Below, in pieces: positions 13,185-26,400 of a stretch of DNA of 64,000 bases. Made by a program: the position numbers and the translations under genes. Origin of the DNA: Hofstenia miamia. Lineage: Eukaryota > Xenacoelomorpha > Acoela. The notes below the pieces were generated by a model. It was given only the letters and a program-made list of their open reading frames with translations. It had not been told where the DNA came from and searched no databases. Numbering within the stretch: the first letter of the stretch is position 1; each line of letters opens with the position of its first letter. The DNA is taken from contig SCFE01000005.1 in the NCBI GenBank assembly GCA_004352715.1, forward strand, positions 2,343,946-2,407,945, written 5' to 3'.

Positions 13185-13965
13185 TCTCGTAAATTCAAAC
13201 GTTTCTCTAAGCAATATGTGCTTTCTGCTTAACACTTTATAAGGCATATACAAGAACAGACTTCCGGCGATCCTAAATTTAAATACATTGCTGAAAATAC
13301 ACAAATCTCTTCAAATACATGTTGTTTACTATAAGATTAATTAGACATAAATATGATCGACTTTGTTTATAAAGTTTAAATTTAAATAGCAAATATGCAT
13401 AAAATATTTAAACCTGATTTATGAGAGCTGTGCACAGAACTATCTGTAAATATAGTAGTAGTGATTAGTTTTATTTAACAATATTTATTGTAACACCTAA
13501 GATGCATGGAGTTTAATTCACATAAAGATTGCGGAACATTGGATTCAATGCTACTATAATTTACTGAATAGCACGGATACTGTTAGTTAGATTTTGTGAC
13601 TGAATTGCGGTAAATTGAATATATTTCTACAACTATCCTCACAGAGTGCTTGTATTACTACATCAACTGGCAGATATATATTTCCTTCCTAATAGAATGT
13701 CATTAAAACACATTCTACTTGCAGAAGAAAAAAACTTCACGGCGCTCATAAATACAAATGTTTTTCTAAGCAATTCACGTTTTTTTAGTTAATTTTTAAT
13801 AAGACAAATACAGTAAAAACCTTATGACGATCCTAAATTCAAATATTTTTCTAAGTAATATATGTTTTCTACTTAACAATTTATAAGGCATATACAGGAA
13901 CAACCTTATGACAATCCTAAATTCAAATGTTTTTCTAAGTAATATATGTTTTCTACTTCGTTTTT
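13185..13965. repeat. Diverged tandem repeat, unit about 84 bp, interrupted
   Basis: The unit (CCTAAATTCAAATRTTTTTC, TAAGTAATATATGTTTTCTAC, ..TATAAGGCATATACAGGAACA) is seen at about 13186, 13747, 13832 and 13916. The last two starts are 84 bases apart. About 450 bases of unrelated AT-rich sequence (about 13290-13740) separate the first unit from the rest, which may be a later insertion. Confidence 0.75.
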
Positions 13966-14019
13966 AGTCATTTACTTCGTATGCCCGTGTAGACGGCATA
14001 CCAACTATACAACTTGTCT

Positions 14020-14275
14020 CTAGATAATGAATTCCATTTTTGGATAGCGGTATTAATGAATGATTTTTTACGTTTTTAAAATGTTTTTATCGAGAGATCT
14101 GTTTATGAATAAAACCAGGCATTGAAAGCTATTAGAAGGTATTAAGTTCTTGAGCTTAGGAAATTTCAACATAGTATTCAAAATGACAAGATGTTTTGGA
14201 AAAAAGACTGATTTGGAGTATAGTCCTTAGTTCTAGAAGAATTTTTCTTTGAAAAATTTAGGGCCCATTTTAATT
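14020..14275 (-). mobile_element. LINE family A, C-terminal coding fragment
   Basis: The reverse complement aligns with positions about 26190-26450 of the longer copy. Both share a reading around AGAACTAAGGACTAT, then TTTATTCATAAACAGATCTC and ATGGAATTCATTA. Neither the 5' portion nor the 3' tail is present, so this is an internal remnant. It is the third minus-strand piece of this family between 10.5 and 14.3 kb. Confidence 0.7.
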
Positions 14276-14620
14276 AGATATCGAGTTTTCTTTAAAAAAA
14301 CATCTTTTAGATCGGTAATTGATGTGATTAGTGAAAGACTGGTTTATTAGTGTTGGTCCAACTCAATCTACATGTAATTAGGTTTACATATACACACACT
14401 CGCACACACAGCTTTACAACCTGCAAGTAATATTTTTGTTCTATTTTTTAAAATGATTTTTGAAACTTTTCCTACAAAATTAGTTGATTAGACTTTGTGT
14501 TCACTCTCATCTTGACCAATTTTAGTATTTTTTGGCTAAAAATTCGGCCGGTATATTTCTGACGGCCTTATTAATTAATCCACGGCAGTAAAAAACCGGC
14601 CGGCCGATGGCCTGTTCCAA
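14276..14620. other. Unassigned; GC-rich GGCCGG patch
   Basis: AT-rich DNA with a CA-rich patch (about 14385-14410) and a local GC-rich patch at 14545-14612 containing CGGCCGGTAT, GACGGCC and CCGGCCGGCCGATGGCC. The patch could form hairpins and may be a transposon end, but no matching end was found. Confidence 0.35.
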
Positions 14621-14653
<33 letters not shown>

Positions 14654-14844
14654 NNNNNNNNNNNNNNNNNNNNNNNNNNNNNNNNNNNNNNNNNNNNNNN
14701 NNNNNNNNNNNNNNNNNNNNNNNNNNNNNNNNNNNNNNNNNNNNNNNNNNNNNNNNNNNNNNNNNNNNNNNNNNNNNNNNNNNNNNNNNNNNNNNNNNNN
14801 NNNNNNNNNNNNNNNNNNNNNNNNNNNNNNNNNNNNNNNNNNAG

Positions 14845-14873
<29 letters not shown>
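14621..14873. repeat. (TA)n microsatellite with assembly gap
   Basis: TA tracts flank N at 14654-14842. The gap sits at the 5' side of the LINE family A copy that follows, so the missing DNA could include more of the element. Confidence 0.95.
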
Positions 14874-14880
<7 letters not shown>

Positions 14881-17096
14881 CTCGATTTAAAAAGCAATTA
14901 TTAAATTTATCCTGCTGTCCGCATAAGAAATTCGCCAATTTTTTTATTCAACAACTAGAAGAAGAATTATCACTTGTCTGTTCTGAAAATGAAGACGTAG
15001 TACTTTTCCGAGATTGGAACCTCAATTATTTTAATGCTAATGATCAATGTAAAATGGATCTGTTTCTGAACACATTAAATTTAGTTTTGGCCAATAAAAC
15101 ATTACCTACTAGAATCACATCATCGAGTAGGACTCTAATTGATTACATGTATTCGCTTTGAACAATAATACCAACTTCCAGTACACCACTTCTGAATGCA
15201 AATTCTCTGATCCAAAAATTACCATGAAATGGATTGAAACTGGTGAAAAGTTTATTGAAAATATTAATAATTTTACATCATCCCTCTCGTCAGAAAATTA
15301 ATTTAATCTGAACAAATTTTGCCCTGAAAGGAAAATAATGGTTAAATCCATAACCAAATCCAAAGCAAACAATAATTCTTCTAACAAATCCTGGATATCT
15401 GACACTTGCAAAGCATTGTTTCGCGAAAAGGAAAACCATATAAACATTTTATAAATTCTCAAACGAACAAGAACTTTGCTGCCTATAAAAGGACAGAAAT
15501 GCCTCGAATATTGAATCTCGTAGGGCATGCAATGAATTCATCAAAATGAGTACGCGCGTTTTTCAATTGAAAAGTCAAAATGAAAGCTAACACAAGAAAT
15601 AACCAATTTCAAGAGATCTAAATCAATCTCAATTGATGTGATTAAAAATCAAAACGGAAATAATCTTACCGACAATTTAGAAATATGTAATGAACTAAAC
15701 AAGATTTTTGTGAGCCTAGGAAAATACAACGGCCCCCTAATTAAATACAAAAACATTTCACACAAAATCTTTGCACCTGAATTTTCTTTCCGATTCTCAA
15801 CTACCTATGAAATTATTAAATCTATTTTTTTAACTTAAGAACAACAAATCAAGCGTTCCTCAAATATCCCCTCATGGGCTTTTAAAATGACAGCAGATAT
15901 CATTGCAAGTCCTTTAAATGTCATCTTTAATAAATCTATTAAAAGCAATCACTTCCCAGATTATCTAAAACTTGTTCACATTACTCCTACTTTAAGAAAA
16001 ACGATCCTAACTATCATCCAATTTCAATTACTTCTCCATTAAACAAAAATTCGAAAGATTATTTCATAATCAAACACCCAATTTGGATTCCGCAAACATT
16101 TTTCAACAACTGAGGCACTATTACATGCTACTGAAAATGGAGAGCATCACTCGGTTCTAATATATTTGTAGCTATAGCCTGTTTAGATTTTTCAAAAGCC
16201 TTTGATTCGATTAATTGTAAACCTATCTTACTTAGGATTTTCTTGTAATAGTAAGCAATTGATAATTAGTTACCTCAACCAAAGATTCCAGAGAGTTAAA
16301 TTCAACGATATTTTCTCTGAATGGTTAACGGTTTACAATGGGGTGCCGCAAGGCACGATTCTAGGTCCCCTTCTTTATAGTATTTATGTAAATGACATGC
16401 AATCAATAACTAATTGCAATTTAATTTGCTTTTTAATGACGCTATTTTGAGAAGCCATCAGTTTATATTTAATTGTTTTACCTTCTCTTAATAAAGATTG
16501 TCTTATCATATCTTAATTCAATATGCCAATGACACCTACATATTCAGCGATAATACATCAATGCACCTAGCAGTGGACTCAATAGAATTCAATTGCAACA
16601 AAATGTCAAAATATTTATCAATGCATACGTTTATAATTAATGAAGCTAAGACGGAATTTTGTATTTTACAACCCAATAAAGGTAACTACGATGTTTCCAA
16701 AGTGCCTTCGAAAATAAACAATTTTAATGTACCTATTGTAGACACTTTCAAGTACTTAGGCGTAACCATTGACTCAAAGTTAAAGTTCAAAACTCACATT
16801 AATACAACAGTTAGAAAATTAGCTATAGGTATAAAAAGTATTACACTCGTAGTTCCATGCTTTTATCATGCGCCACCTTAATTATGCAAACATTTCATTT
16901 ACTGATCTAAGTGATGTGCATTATACAAACTTGACATTCAATTTAAATGGGTACTGGATATCTCAGCAAAAAATTCATCGAAAACGAAAAATTACATTGA
17001 AAAATTGAAATCTTTTAAAAAACATTTAAAAATCTTCCTTAAGGAAAAATATATTTCTGGTATATTATGGTTAGGATATAAATTTTAAAACAATGA
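14874..17096 (+). mobile_element. LINE family A: endonuclease and reverse transcriptase, broken
   Basis: A non-LTR retrotransposon copy. The 5' part (14874-15160) encodes an APE-type endonuclease fragment with FRDWNLN followed by RITSSSRTLIDYM. The reverse transcriptase follows: CLDFSKAFDSIN (about 16178-16215), then VPQGTILGPLLYSIYVNDM (about 16340-16400), YAND (about 16520, where YADD is expected) and YLGVTIDSKLKFKTHI (about 16755-16800). The overall look is Jockey/CR1-like. Several frameshifts and stops are present and the YADD Asp is changed, so it is inactive. The 3' end stops abruptly at about 17096, where the hAT sequence begins. Confidence 0.88.
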
Positions 17097-18240
17097 CGAA
17101 TCGTTATATGAAGAAACCAGAACAAAAATGTTGCAGAATCTAGCCGGTCGTCGTGTCGTCCTTGCGTTCGATGGTTGGACCAATACATAACCAGAGATAA
17201 GCATACGAAATTTGTACTATTTGGAATTTGCAAACCGGTACCGCTGTTTTGGAAAAAGCTATGTAAATTTTGGTTTAACATTTCAGTTGGTACAAGGTCA
17301 AATTGAAGAGGTTACACAGGAGCTAAAAGATGTAAATATCACAACTGTTGCTGTTTTAGCAGACAATGCCCGCGCGTGTCAGGCGGCAATTTGTGATTTT
17401 ATAAACGTAAACACTGACATTAAGGGTCTGAGATGTGCGCATATTGCTAATTTGATTATTAAGAAATCAATGCAGAATTTTCTGCCTCTTTTAAAAGCCA
17501 ATAAAATTCTGGTGAAGCACGTGGAAAAGGGTACCGTACGAAGATTTGTGGATCCCCGATGGAATAGCAGATTTAATCGCATCAAAGCATTGAAAACTAA
17601 TGTAGAGGAATCTCTTAATGAAGAAGACTCTCAGGATGTTGGAATTTTGAGACATGCAATTGTGATATTAGAGCTGCTTATTAAATGTCTCAAGGAGGCT
17701 CAATCTGACAGTTATAATTGGTCTGATTTGTACAATACCTTGTTTACAATCACTGCAGACTACTTGGAACTCGGTTTTGATACGGTGTCGACAATAGCAG
17801 TACAGTATCTTGAATGGGCAAAAAACACGGTTACCAGGTTACTCAGTTTCCTAGCTGGAGAGATCGAGACGTTTAAGGATGATGATCTTGTCAAGGACAT
17901 CGAATGGGCCAAGTTGCATGTTCCGGGCATTGGAGAAGTTCTTGAGAAACATTATCTGGATATTGCAATGGGGTCTGCACTTGCTGAGTTGACAATTAAA
18001 CTCAGGGTTTTTCGAGATCAATTTTTAAAGAAAATTCCGACATCAGAAGCTGCCGTAGAACGTGTGTTCAGTCTGCATAAAATGATACATTCAGCACAGC
18101 GGGAAAAATTATCTAATGATATTGTGGAAAAGGTGCTGTTTTTGAGGTAGAACATCTCTGCTTTTTATCAGTCATCGCAAAGAATACCGAACTAAATGAA
18201 GAAGAAGAAATTGACTTTTTGTTTGATGATAATTAAAAAT
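17097..18240 (+). pseudogene. hAT-family transposase, nearly intact C-terminal two thirds
   Basis: A DNA transposase. NLAGRRVVLAFDGWTN at 17134-17187 holds the first acidic residue of the RNase H-like core and is followed by a stop codon. A 312-codon frame (17212-18150) then has ADNARACQAAI and CAHIANLIIKK, the Asp and the CxxH region of hAT enzymes, a DPRWNSRFNR motif (second helix of the core), a long helical insertion, and the C-terminal dimerisation block TSEAAVERVFSLHKMIHSAQ. After a stop, another frame continues with an acidic tail EEEEIDFLFDD to about 18234. Only a couple of lesions are visible, so this copy is younger than the surrounding LINEs. It has no visible partner terminal repeat. 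Confidence 0.88.
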
Positions 18241-18655
18241 TTTTCGGTGTTTTTATGTTTTGGGTCTCAACCCGTAACTCGTACATAATGACTCGTAACC
18301 CGTAAAGTATTTACAAATCGTTACGGGTCCGACCCGATACAATATTATATTTTGTAATATTTTTTGTTATACATTTTTGACAATTTCAGAGTTGCTATGA
18401 GTATATAATATATTGTTAACGTAACCTCTGAATAAAGATTTTTTTTCTTATTCTTCTTACACCGGCACAAGATAATTACTGTCCGAGCATGTTGCGCGGC
18501 ATGGTCCATCCATTGTGTATCACGCCAAAGAGCACTTAACTTAGTTCATTTGCCGACACAAAGCCGTTTAATGAATTCGAATATATCCCTAATATTTTTA
18601 ATATACATGTATATATTAATCTCCTTATATTTTTTATTCTATTTGAATTTATTCT
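18241..18655. other. ACCCGTAAC-rich subterminal region and unassigned DNA
   Basis: At 18260-18345 the words CAACCCGTAACTCGTA, ACTCGTAACCCGTAAAG and GTTACGGGTCCGACCCG form short direct and inverted repeats. This is typical of hAT subterminal regions and is probably the 3' end of the preceding transposon. From 18430 to 18655 nothing is recognised. Confidence 0.45.
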
Positions 18656-18659
18656 GTGT

Positions 18660-19955
18660 TGTCTCATGCCTATTTACAAGCCAAAATTACACCGGTTTAC
18701 AAGATAAACAAGCCAAATATATGCTCTAATTATCGTTATATTTCACTAACATCACCTATTAGCAAAATTTTTGAGAAACTAGTCTCTGATCAAATCAATG
18801 AACATTTCACTAAGTATAATATCTTATCCAAAACCCAGTACGGATATCGGAAAGGAATATATACTAATGATGCATTGATTTACGTCACTGGAAAAGGTAG
18901 AAAAGATATTGATGACAATAAGTACAGTGCTATAGCATGTCTTGATTTATCAAAAGCATTTGACTCTCGCTGAACCATAAAATTCTTATTTTTACAATTA
19001 AAAAGTTAAATTCAGCTAGTAGAATCGACTTAATCTCCAGTTATTTATACAAAAGAAAGCCACGGGTAAAATTTGATTAGAAAAAGGTGTTCCACAAGAG
19101 AAAATCTTGGGCTCACTGCTGTTTAATATTTACATAAATGATTTAAATAGGAATCTTACATTTGAATTTTATAATACGCTGATGATACAATAATATTTCA
19201 CTCTAGTAACTCTGTGGAAGATTTAGTAGACATAATTGAAAAAAATTGTGCAACATTAGCAAATTTTTATGCACCACACAAACTAACAATTAATACTTCA
19301 AAACACAATTTTGTATAATAAAGGGCAAAAATAGTAAAACAGACACTACGCTTCAATGAGAAAACGATAAAACTAATTATTCATTTTAAATATCTATGGG
19401 CTGTTTTCGACAGCAATTTAAATTTTTATAAGCAATTAGATGGTATAGTGAAAAATGGCAGTTTCAATTACAACAATAAGTAATTTTTCCTACCGTCTAG
19501 TTATTCATGCAAAAATTCAGCTTATTTATGCCCTTTTCTTAAGTCATCTACATTTGCTTGCATATAATATATACCGGAATCCTATATTTAAACTCTACAT
19601 TTTCATAGTTAGCGCACCTTAGTTATGAGGCAAGCAAAATCAAAGAAGCAACAAATGCAAAATACTCAATCCATCTATGGAATGAATTGCCTAGTACAGA
19701 AATTAAGAATGCCAAATCTCTAAAAATTCTAAGACTAAGATAACACAATTTTATATATCGTATAGGCCTGAATCTTTCGAATATAAGTGGAAAGGTTTTA
19801 AGTTTATTAATGCTGACTATAGAACTAAAAGAAATTGAAATGCCGTAATTTAAATGTAAGTAAAATTTTCTTAGTAAATTTTGTATATTTAGACGCACTT
19901 TTGCACTGTGACCAAAATTTATATTGTTAATTTAGTACAAAATATAGTTTCTTCT
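18660..19955 (+). mobile_element. LINE family B: reverse transcriptase, 5'-truncated
   Basis: A second non-LTR retrotransposon family. The frame at 18656-18973 reads AKITPVYK, NYRYISLTSPISKIFEKLV and CLDLSKAFDS, which are reverse transcriptase domains. Further frames give GVPQEKILGSLLFNIYINDL (about 19085-19145) and a YADDT site at about 19175 that needs a one-base frame shift. The C-terminal region (WNELPSTEIKNAKSLKIL) is at about 19680-19735. The 3' end carries short TTC repeats (about 19945-19958). It is inactive. A near copy lies in reverse orientation at 30590-31957. Confidence 0.85.
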
Positions 19956-20162
19956 TCTATGAAAAATTTGAATTTTACATTTCGTTGCTAGCTTCTGAAA
20001 TATTTTGCTAAGTGCTTTTGAAAAGCAAGTAATGAGTCAACTTTACTTCCCAATTATTAAAAATTATCCAGTTTTCCAGTTGGGTGTCATTAAATGTTAT
20101 TTACTAAGAACAATTTTTGTTTTGATGTTATAGTACAAAATTGAGTTTTGAATTTGAACAGT
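19956..20162 (+). repeat. About 200-bp sequence shared with the 30.4-kb LINE-B copy
   Basis: The sequence following the TTC tail (from GAAAAATTTGAATTTTACA to GAGTTTTGAATTTGAA) recurs nearly identically, in reverse complement, at 30376-30582, again directly beyond the LINE-B tail. The third LINE-B tail (about 20990) lacks it. Confidence 0.8.
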
Positions 20163-20164
20163 GG

Positions 20165-20995
20165 TGTAGTAAACAAACACATCCAAATGCACACTAAGTT
20201 TCATTAAGGAAACTATAAAACATATTACTCATTTAAAATATTTAGGCGTTATCTTCGACAACAACTTAAATTTTCATAAACAATTAGTAAAAAATGGCAG
20301 TTGCAATTACAGTAATCTTTCCCACCTTCTAAGTATTCATGGAAAAAATAAAATTCAGCTTATTCATGCCTTAGTCTTAAGTCATTTAAAATTATTTCAT
20401 TTAAAACTATTTCAGAAAATATGAAATACAAACAAATTGTGCAATTAATATTACATTGGGCTGTATGAAGAAAAACGATCAGTTTACGATGAATTCAAAG
20501 GAAACTTTTCGAAGTTAATAATGACAATTTATAAACATCTTCATGTACGTTCTACAAAAAAATCGCTCCTTACAATTTAACAAACTTCTCTAACTTTAGA
20601 AATCCAAATTTTCATAGTAACCGCACCTTAGTTATAAGGCAAACAAGTGCAAAATTCTTTAATTGATACCTTAATCCGTCTTTGGAATGAATTGTCTACA
20701 TAAATTAAGAAAGCCAAATCTTTAAAAATCTTTAAAACTAAAATAACACAATTATATAAATCGTATAGGCCTGAATAGTTCGAATATAAGTGGAGAGGTT
20801 TCAAATTTATTAAAGCTGACTATAGTACTAAAGGAAATAGAAATACCGTGATTTAAGTGTAATTAATATTTTCTTGTAAATTGTGTATATATTTATGTGC
20901 ATGTATATTTTAGACGCATTTTTGTACTGTGACCAATATTTATATTGTTAAATTTTGTACAAAGGATAGTTTCTTCTATTTCTTCTTCTTCTGTT
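20165..20995 (+). mobile_element. LINE family B, second 5'-truncated copy
   Basis: It starts inside the reverse transcriptase (YLGVIFDNNLNFHKQL, about 20241-20285). It repeats the 3' half of the preceding copy, including the C-terminal WNELST region at about 20680, and ends in a TTCTTC tail at 20965-20998. Stops and frameshifts are frequent. Confidence 0.78.
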
Positions 20996-21430
20996 TCTTG
21001 AAGACAATCGAGGAACTCTCAGTTCAAAAGTTACTATTACAAAACTTCTAAAACGTACCGTACTGTGATATGTATTGAATATAAAAGAAAAATTTTATAA
21101 AACTAGTGATAATTATCATATAATTATAACTTGAAAATGACTCCATAAAGCATTTGTTTTTCATAATGACTTTAACTCCATATTCGTTTGAAATCTTAAG
21201 TTACATGAATCATTAAAAAGACTGTCTAAGTGATTATATCGTTTTCGAAACTTGTAAACCTGAACTTTTCGAGTCCTCAAATACAAATTCTTTGTTTATT
21301 TTGGTGCTAGTATCCCTTTCAAGAACAACGCAATATTTATTTTATCTGTTTCAAGTGTTGCCTTCCATCGCTTAAGTGGATTAAACATTGAGTGACATTC
21401 CGAAATATTCGGCACCTTAAAATAAATATG
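20996..21430. other. Unassigned AT-rich DNA between LINE copies
   Basis: No repeat family or gene is recognised. A 65-codon minus-strand frame at 21296-21493 overlaps the start of LINE family C and looks like chance. Confidence 0.4.
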
Positions 21431-21432
21431 TA

Positions 21433-22935
21433 ATGTCTTATATTCTACTTCCTCAGCAGTTGAATAAGGAGATACTGTTAACCAGACTTGCAACTATTGA
21501 CTCAGGTCCTTTCCCCGATGTTTGGAAAATTGCAACAGTTCGCCCAATTTTTAAAAGTGGGGATAGACATTGTGTTAAAAACTATAGGTCTATCAGTCTC
21601 TTTTGTAAAACCTCACTTGTATTTGAAAAAATAATCTTCAAGGTTCTTCATCGCATCTTTATTGATCATCTGACGACGTACCAGTATGGCTTTGTCAAAA
21701 AAAATCGCTCAACAACTTTACGGCAACTTCTAGCCTACCTGGATCTAGTTAATAACAACTATGATAATGATTCACCACTATACATGTTATTTCTCGATTT
21801 TAGCAAAGCATTCGATAGAGTTCCTCATTCGATTCTTTTAAGAAAAATTAAGACTCTTGGTACTGGTGGTAATCTGCTAAAATTGCTAGTTTCTTACCTC
21901 ACTGGAAGAAAACAGCGTGTTCTCATAAATTCCACGCTATCTCAATTTCGTAAAGTCACTAGTGGGTGCCGCAGGGTTCAGTTCTGGGGCCCTTGTTGTT
22001 TTTGATATTTATTAACGGCTTGCCTGATGTGTATGTTACCTCTCTGCCTCTCATTTTTGCTGACGATGTAAAAATCTTAGCAAATTCACATGAAAATTTA
22101 CGTGATTATTAATTAAGGCTTCATGAATGGACAATTCAAAATGGTATAGAATTTAATCTCAATAAATTCCAATTTATAAATTTTGTTGGTTCGTCTGATA
22201 CTATTTCTCTGTTTAATCATACTATAAAATCGCTATCTGTCTTAAAAGACCTGGGAGTTATAGTCAGTTTCGATCTTAGCTGGTCTGCACATATTACCCA
22301 AAAGCTAAAATCATGCAATACCACTCTTTTTTCCTAAGACGTAACATTCCGTCTAGCAAGTTTTTAATTCTTACTAGATTGATCTACGCCTCACCCGCGT
22401 GGCACGCTGATATCACTCGAGTTACCTTGCTTGAAAAATTTCAATGACTATGCACCAAGTGGATTGAAAATTCTGATGGCTAGATAAAACGTGTAAAGCT
22501 ACTAAAACTGCTTCCTATAGCCTACAAACTTCAGCTGATGGATTCATTATTTTTTAACAATTGCTAAATGGCTATTACGGTTTAGAACCTTTTTCCTATC
22601 TTTCCCTCTGTGTACCATCACGACCTGGTTTGAGATCTCAAAATATTGTCCTTTTTAGATCTCGATTGCTCCATAAAAGAAGATGCATGACATTCTTTTA
22701 CAATCGTATTGTTCATCCATACAAATACTAGTATTAATTTATTTCATTCTCCGAAGTCAGTAAAGCCTCAGCTACGAGACTTCTTCTGGGAACGTTTTAT
22801 GCAAAGATATGGGCAAGGAAACTCGTGCTCGAAACATGCTATTGGTTTATGCCCAACATGTCGGTCCTCATTGATTTTTTATTAATTTTTGTATTGAGTG
22901 TCAATTTGACAATAAAGCCTATTAAAAAAATTAGT
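21433..22935 (+). mobile_element. LINE family C: reverse transcriptase, lightly damaged
   Basis: A third non-LTR family. The 190-codon frame at 21433-22005 reads FPDVWKIATVRPIFKSGD, KNYRSISL, QYGFVKKNRSTT and MLFLDFSKAFDRVPHSILL, all reverse transcriptase blocks. The next frame gives [12 protein letters not shown] and the catalytic FADD ([10 protein letters not shown], about 22048-22080). After that come LGVIVSFDLSWSAHI (about 22253-22298) and a C-terminal part (about 22340-22700). The element ends at about 22920 with GACAATAAAGCCTATTAAAAAA. Only a few frameshifts and stops are seen, fewer than in families A and B, so this insertion is relatively recent, but it is not functional. Confidence 0.88.
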
Positions 22936-23479
22936 AAATTTGATCTGCAGATTATCTGAATCTAAATGTTGTAAATATAAGGTTTACACACCTGCTGCAT
23001 ATTGAAGAAAGAAAAAACTAATGAACATAAGTATCATGTAGTTAAGTAAATGTTTTTTCAATTTTAAGAAATTTTGTAAATTTAAAAAATAACAGAATTT
23101 AATATACCGTATTTCGTGAATATTTGCATCAAGTATTAAATAGATATTGACACTCAATCAGAATTTGAGCATACAATGCCTCACTTTATGCATACATTTA
23201 TTGTAGAATATAGAGGAATCAATACCAATTACTAATAATAAATAGAGATTTTAATCTGTAAAAACGTGAGAATATTATCAACTGTATAGAATAAATTAAA
23301 TTTGCAAGTTAAATAAGTAAAACATCGTCTACAAAAATTTTTGTGTTCGCAGTAATACAAACCTCAAGGAGAGGAGACTGTGGAAGAATATCACTTAACA
23401 ATCTGGTTAAAATATAAATCGAGATCAATTTACTTTAAAGGCAGCAGAATCCTCTTATTTAATATTACTAAAACCTTTT
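22936..23479. other. Unassigned AT-rich DNA
   Basis: Nothing is recognised in this stretch between LINE family C and the second LINE family A copy. Confidence 0.4.
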
Positions 23480-26400
23480 GGCCAGAAATTAGTAATCCAA
23501 TAAAAAATTCTCGATTTAAGAACAGTTGTTAAATGTATCTTAAGGTGTGTTCCCACTAATCGAAAATGCAATTATTTTCGTTCACATTGGCGATTTTTTA
23601 TCATCCGATTTTTTATCAGAAAAAGCGGAGTTGGAAGAGCGTTCAGACTATCGATTTTTTATCAGATGATAAATTATCATCTTTTGATTGCCAGTAAGAA
23701 AAACAACAACATCTGTTTATGGATTGGTTTGTCTTGGAATGTAAACAATGTTTACATATTTTGAAGTTGAAATATTTCAGCGACAATAATTTAAGTTTTG
23801 GAAGTCTGTTTCCTACTTGAGAAGTAAGCAATTAGTTTCAAGTAGCTATTCGACTAGTTTTAGTACCGTTCAGACTATCGACTTTTATCAGCTGATAAAT
23901 TATCAGATGACAGTAATCTGGCTGTTTTGCCAAAAAATCGGATGGAGCGTTCAGACTATCGACTTTTATTATCCGATAAAAAAGCAGAGAGTGTTCACAC
24001 TATCGACTTTTATCACCGATTTCTTGACAGATGATAAAAGTCGATAGTGGGAACACACCTTTACTGTCCAAACAAAAAATTCGCTAATCTTTTAATTGAG
24101 AAATTATTTTTGGCTTGTTCTGAAAAGAAAGATTTAATACTGCTTGGAAACTGGAACCTAAATTATTTTAAACACTAATTAACAGTGCAAAATAGACCGA
24201 CTCTTGAATATTTTCAATTTAAAGTTTACTAATGCAACATTGCCGACTAGAATCACATCATCAAGTACCACACTAATTGATTACATTGTGCTTTCCGAAA
24301 CAAATAGTGCATCTGATAGTTTTTACTCATCAGAATGCCTCTTTTCTGACCACTGCATTACACCTATTGGGTTTTCTAAATCTGAATCACCTTCGAATAA
24401 TGCCACAAAGTGGATAAAAACCCTTAGAAAAATCACTGAAAATGTAAACAATTTTAAATCAGCAATGTCTTCAGAAAACTGGCTTCCTGAGCATACTGTC
24501 CCAGATGCAACTACAATGCTGATACATTTCTTAAAATTGTTTTAATTTTATCTCAATAAATTTTGTCCAGAAAGGAAAATTATGATTAAATCAAATTATA
24601 AAAGCACTTCACGCTTATCTGCACATACTAAACCTTGGAAAAGTGAATTTTTTAAAACATTGACTGGTGAAAAAATATCAATATTGAATATTTGAAACTT
24701 CCAATTTTGTTACATTTAAAAAAGATTGGAATTTCTATAATATTGCAAATCACAGAGCGTTCAACAAATACATTAGAAATGAATACACCTGTATACTAAA
24801 TCAAAGATCAGAGTGGAAACTAATTCATGAGACCAGTAATAATATGAAATCGAATTCAAATTATACTAATGCTATCAAAAATCAAAATGGAAAAATCATC
24901 ACAGATACCTATGAAATTTCTAATGAATTTAATCAGACTTATATTAATCTAAAAAATACAATGGTGCAATGGTTAAGTATGAAAATAAATCCGCTAAATT
25001 TTTTCAACCAGAATTCTCTTTCCGTTTTGCAACAGGTTTTGAAACTTTAAAAGGAATTCATAAACTTAGGCCCAACATATCAAATGGGCCTTCCAAAATT
25101 CATTCATGGGCATTTAAAATCACTGCACATATGAGTGGCAGTCCCTTAAATTATATATTTAACGAATGCATTAGAAATAATTACTTTCCGGATCATTTAA
25201 AAATTGCTCATTCCACTCACATTTTTAAGAAAAACGATCCGGACTTGCGTAAAATTATAAGCAATTTCAATAACATTCCCAGTAAGCAAAGTTTTCGAGA
25301 TATTATTGCACGATCAAATAATGCAACATCTAAATAAATACAATCTTTTGTCAAATATTCAATTTGAATTTTGAAAAAAATTTCCAACTACTGATGCACT
25401 TCTAAAAGCTACAGAGAATTGGAGACGCAAATAAATTCATAGCTATCGTTTGCTTAGACCTTTCTAGAACTTTTGATTCTATTAATCATAGCATACTTAT
25501 AGAAAAAATATTATATATTCTTATAATAGCAGAAATTTTATAACTAGTTATTTGATTCATAAATATCAGAGTAAAAATAAGCGATGTTTTTTCAAATCGG
25601 CTACCTATTAATAATGGCGGTTCTCAATGAACAATTCTTGGTCCCTTTGTTTTCATTAAATATGTAAACAATTGCACATGACAACTGATTGTAATGTAAT
25701 TCAATACGCCGATGATACATGCATATTCAGCTGTAATAAATCCTTGCATATGGCAATTGAATCTATAGCATTAAATTGTAGCAAATTATGTAAGTATTTC
25801 AGGATGCACATGTAGCCTATAAATGAAGATAAAACTAAATTTTGTATTTTGCAGCCCACTAAAAATAATTACGATGTTTCAGCCTTGACCCTTAATCTCA
25901 ATAATACTAGCATTCCGACTGCAGATAATTTCAAGTACTTACGAGTACGAGTAATTTTTTATTCTAAGCTAAATTTTAAATTTCACATTAATGCAATAAT
26001 TCGAAAATTAGCCATCGGTTTAAGAAACATGTCAATGATAGTAATGCAATTACCAGCTTGTGCAAAAATTCAGCTTTTTCACGGATTTATAATGAGTTAT
26101 CTAAATTGTTCAAATATGTTATTTACTGCTATAAAAGACACTTTTTTAAGAAACTTGATGTGCAAATTAAGATGGGTACTAAATGTTTCAAAGAAAAATT
26201 CTTCCAGAACTAAGGACTATAATTTCAAATCAATCTTTTTTCCAAAAACAGTTTGTCACTTTGAATACTATGTTGACATTTTTTAAGCTCATCAAAAACT
26301 TGACACCCTATAATACGATTTCAATGCCCGGTTTTATTCATAAGCAGATCTCCAGATCAAAACATTTTATGAACATTAAGTACAGAAATAATATACAATA

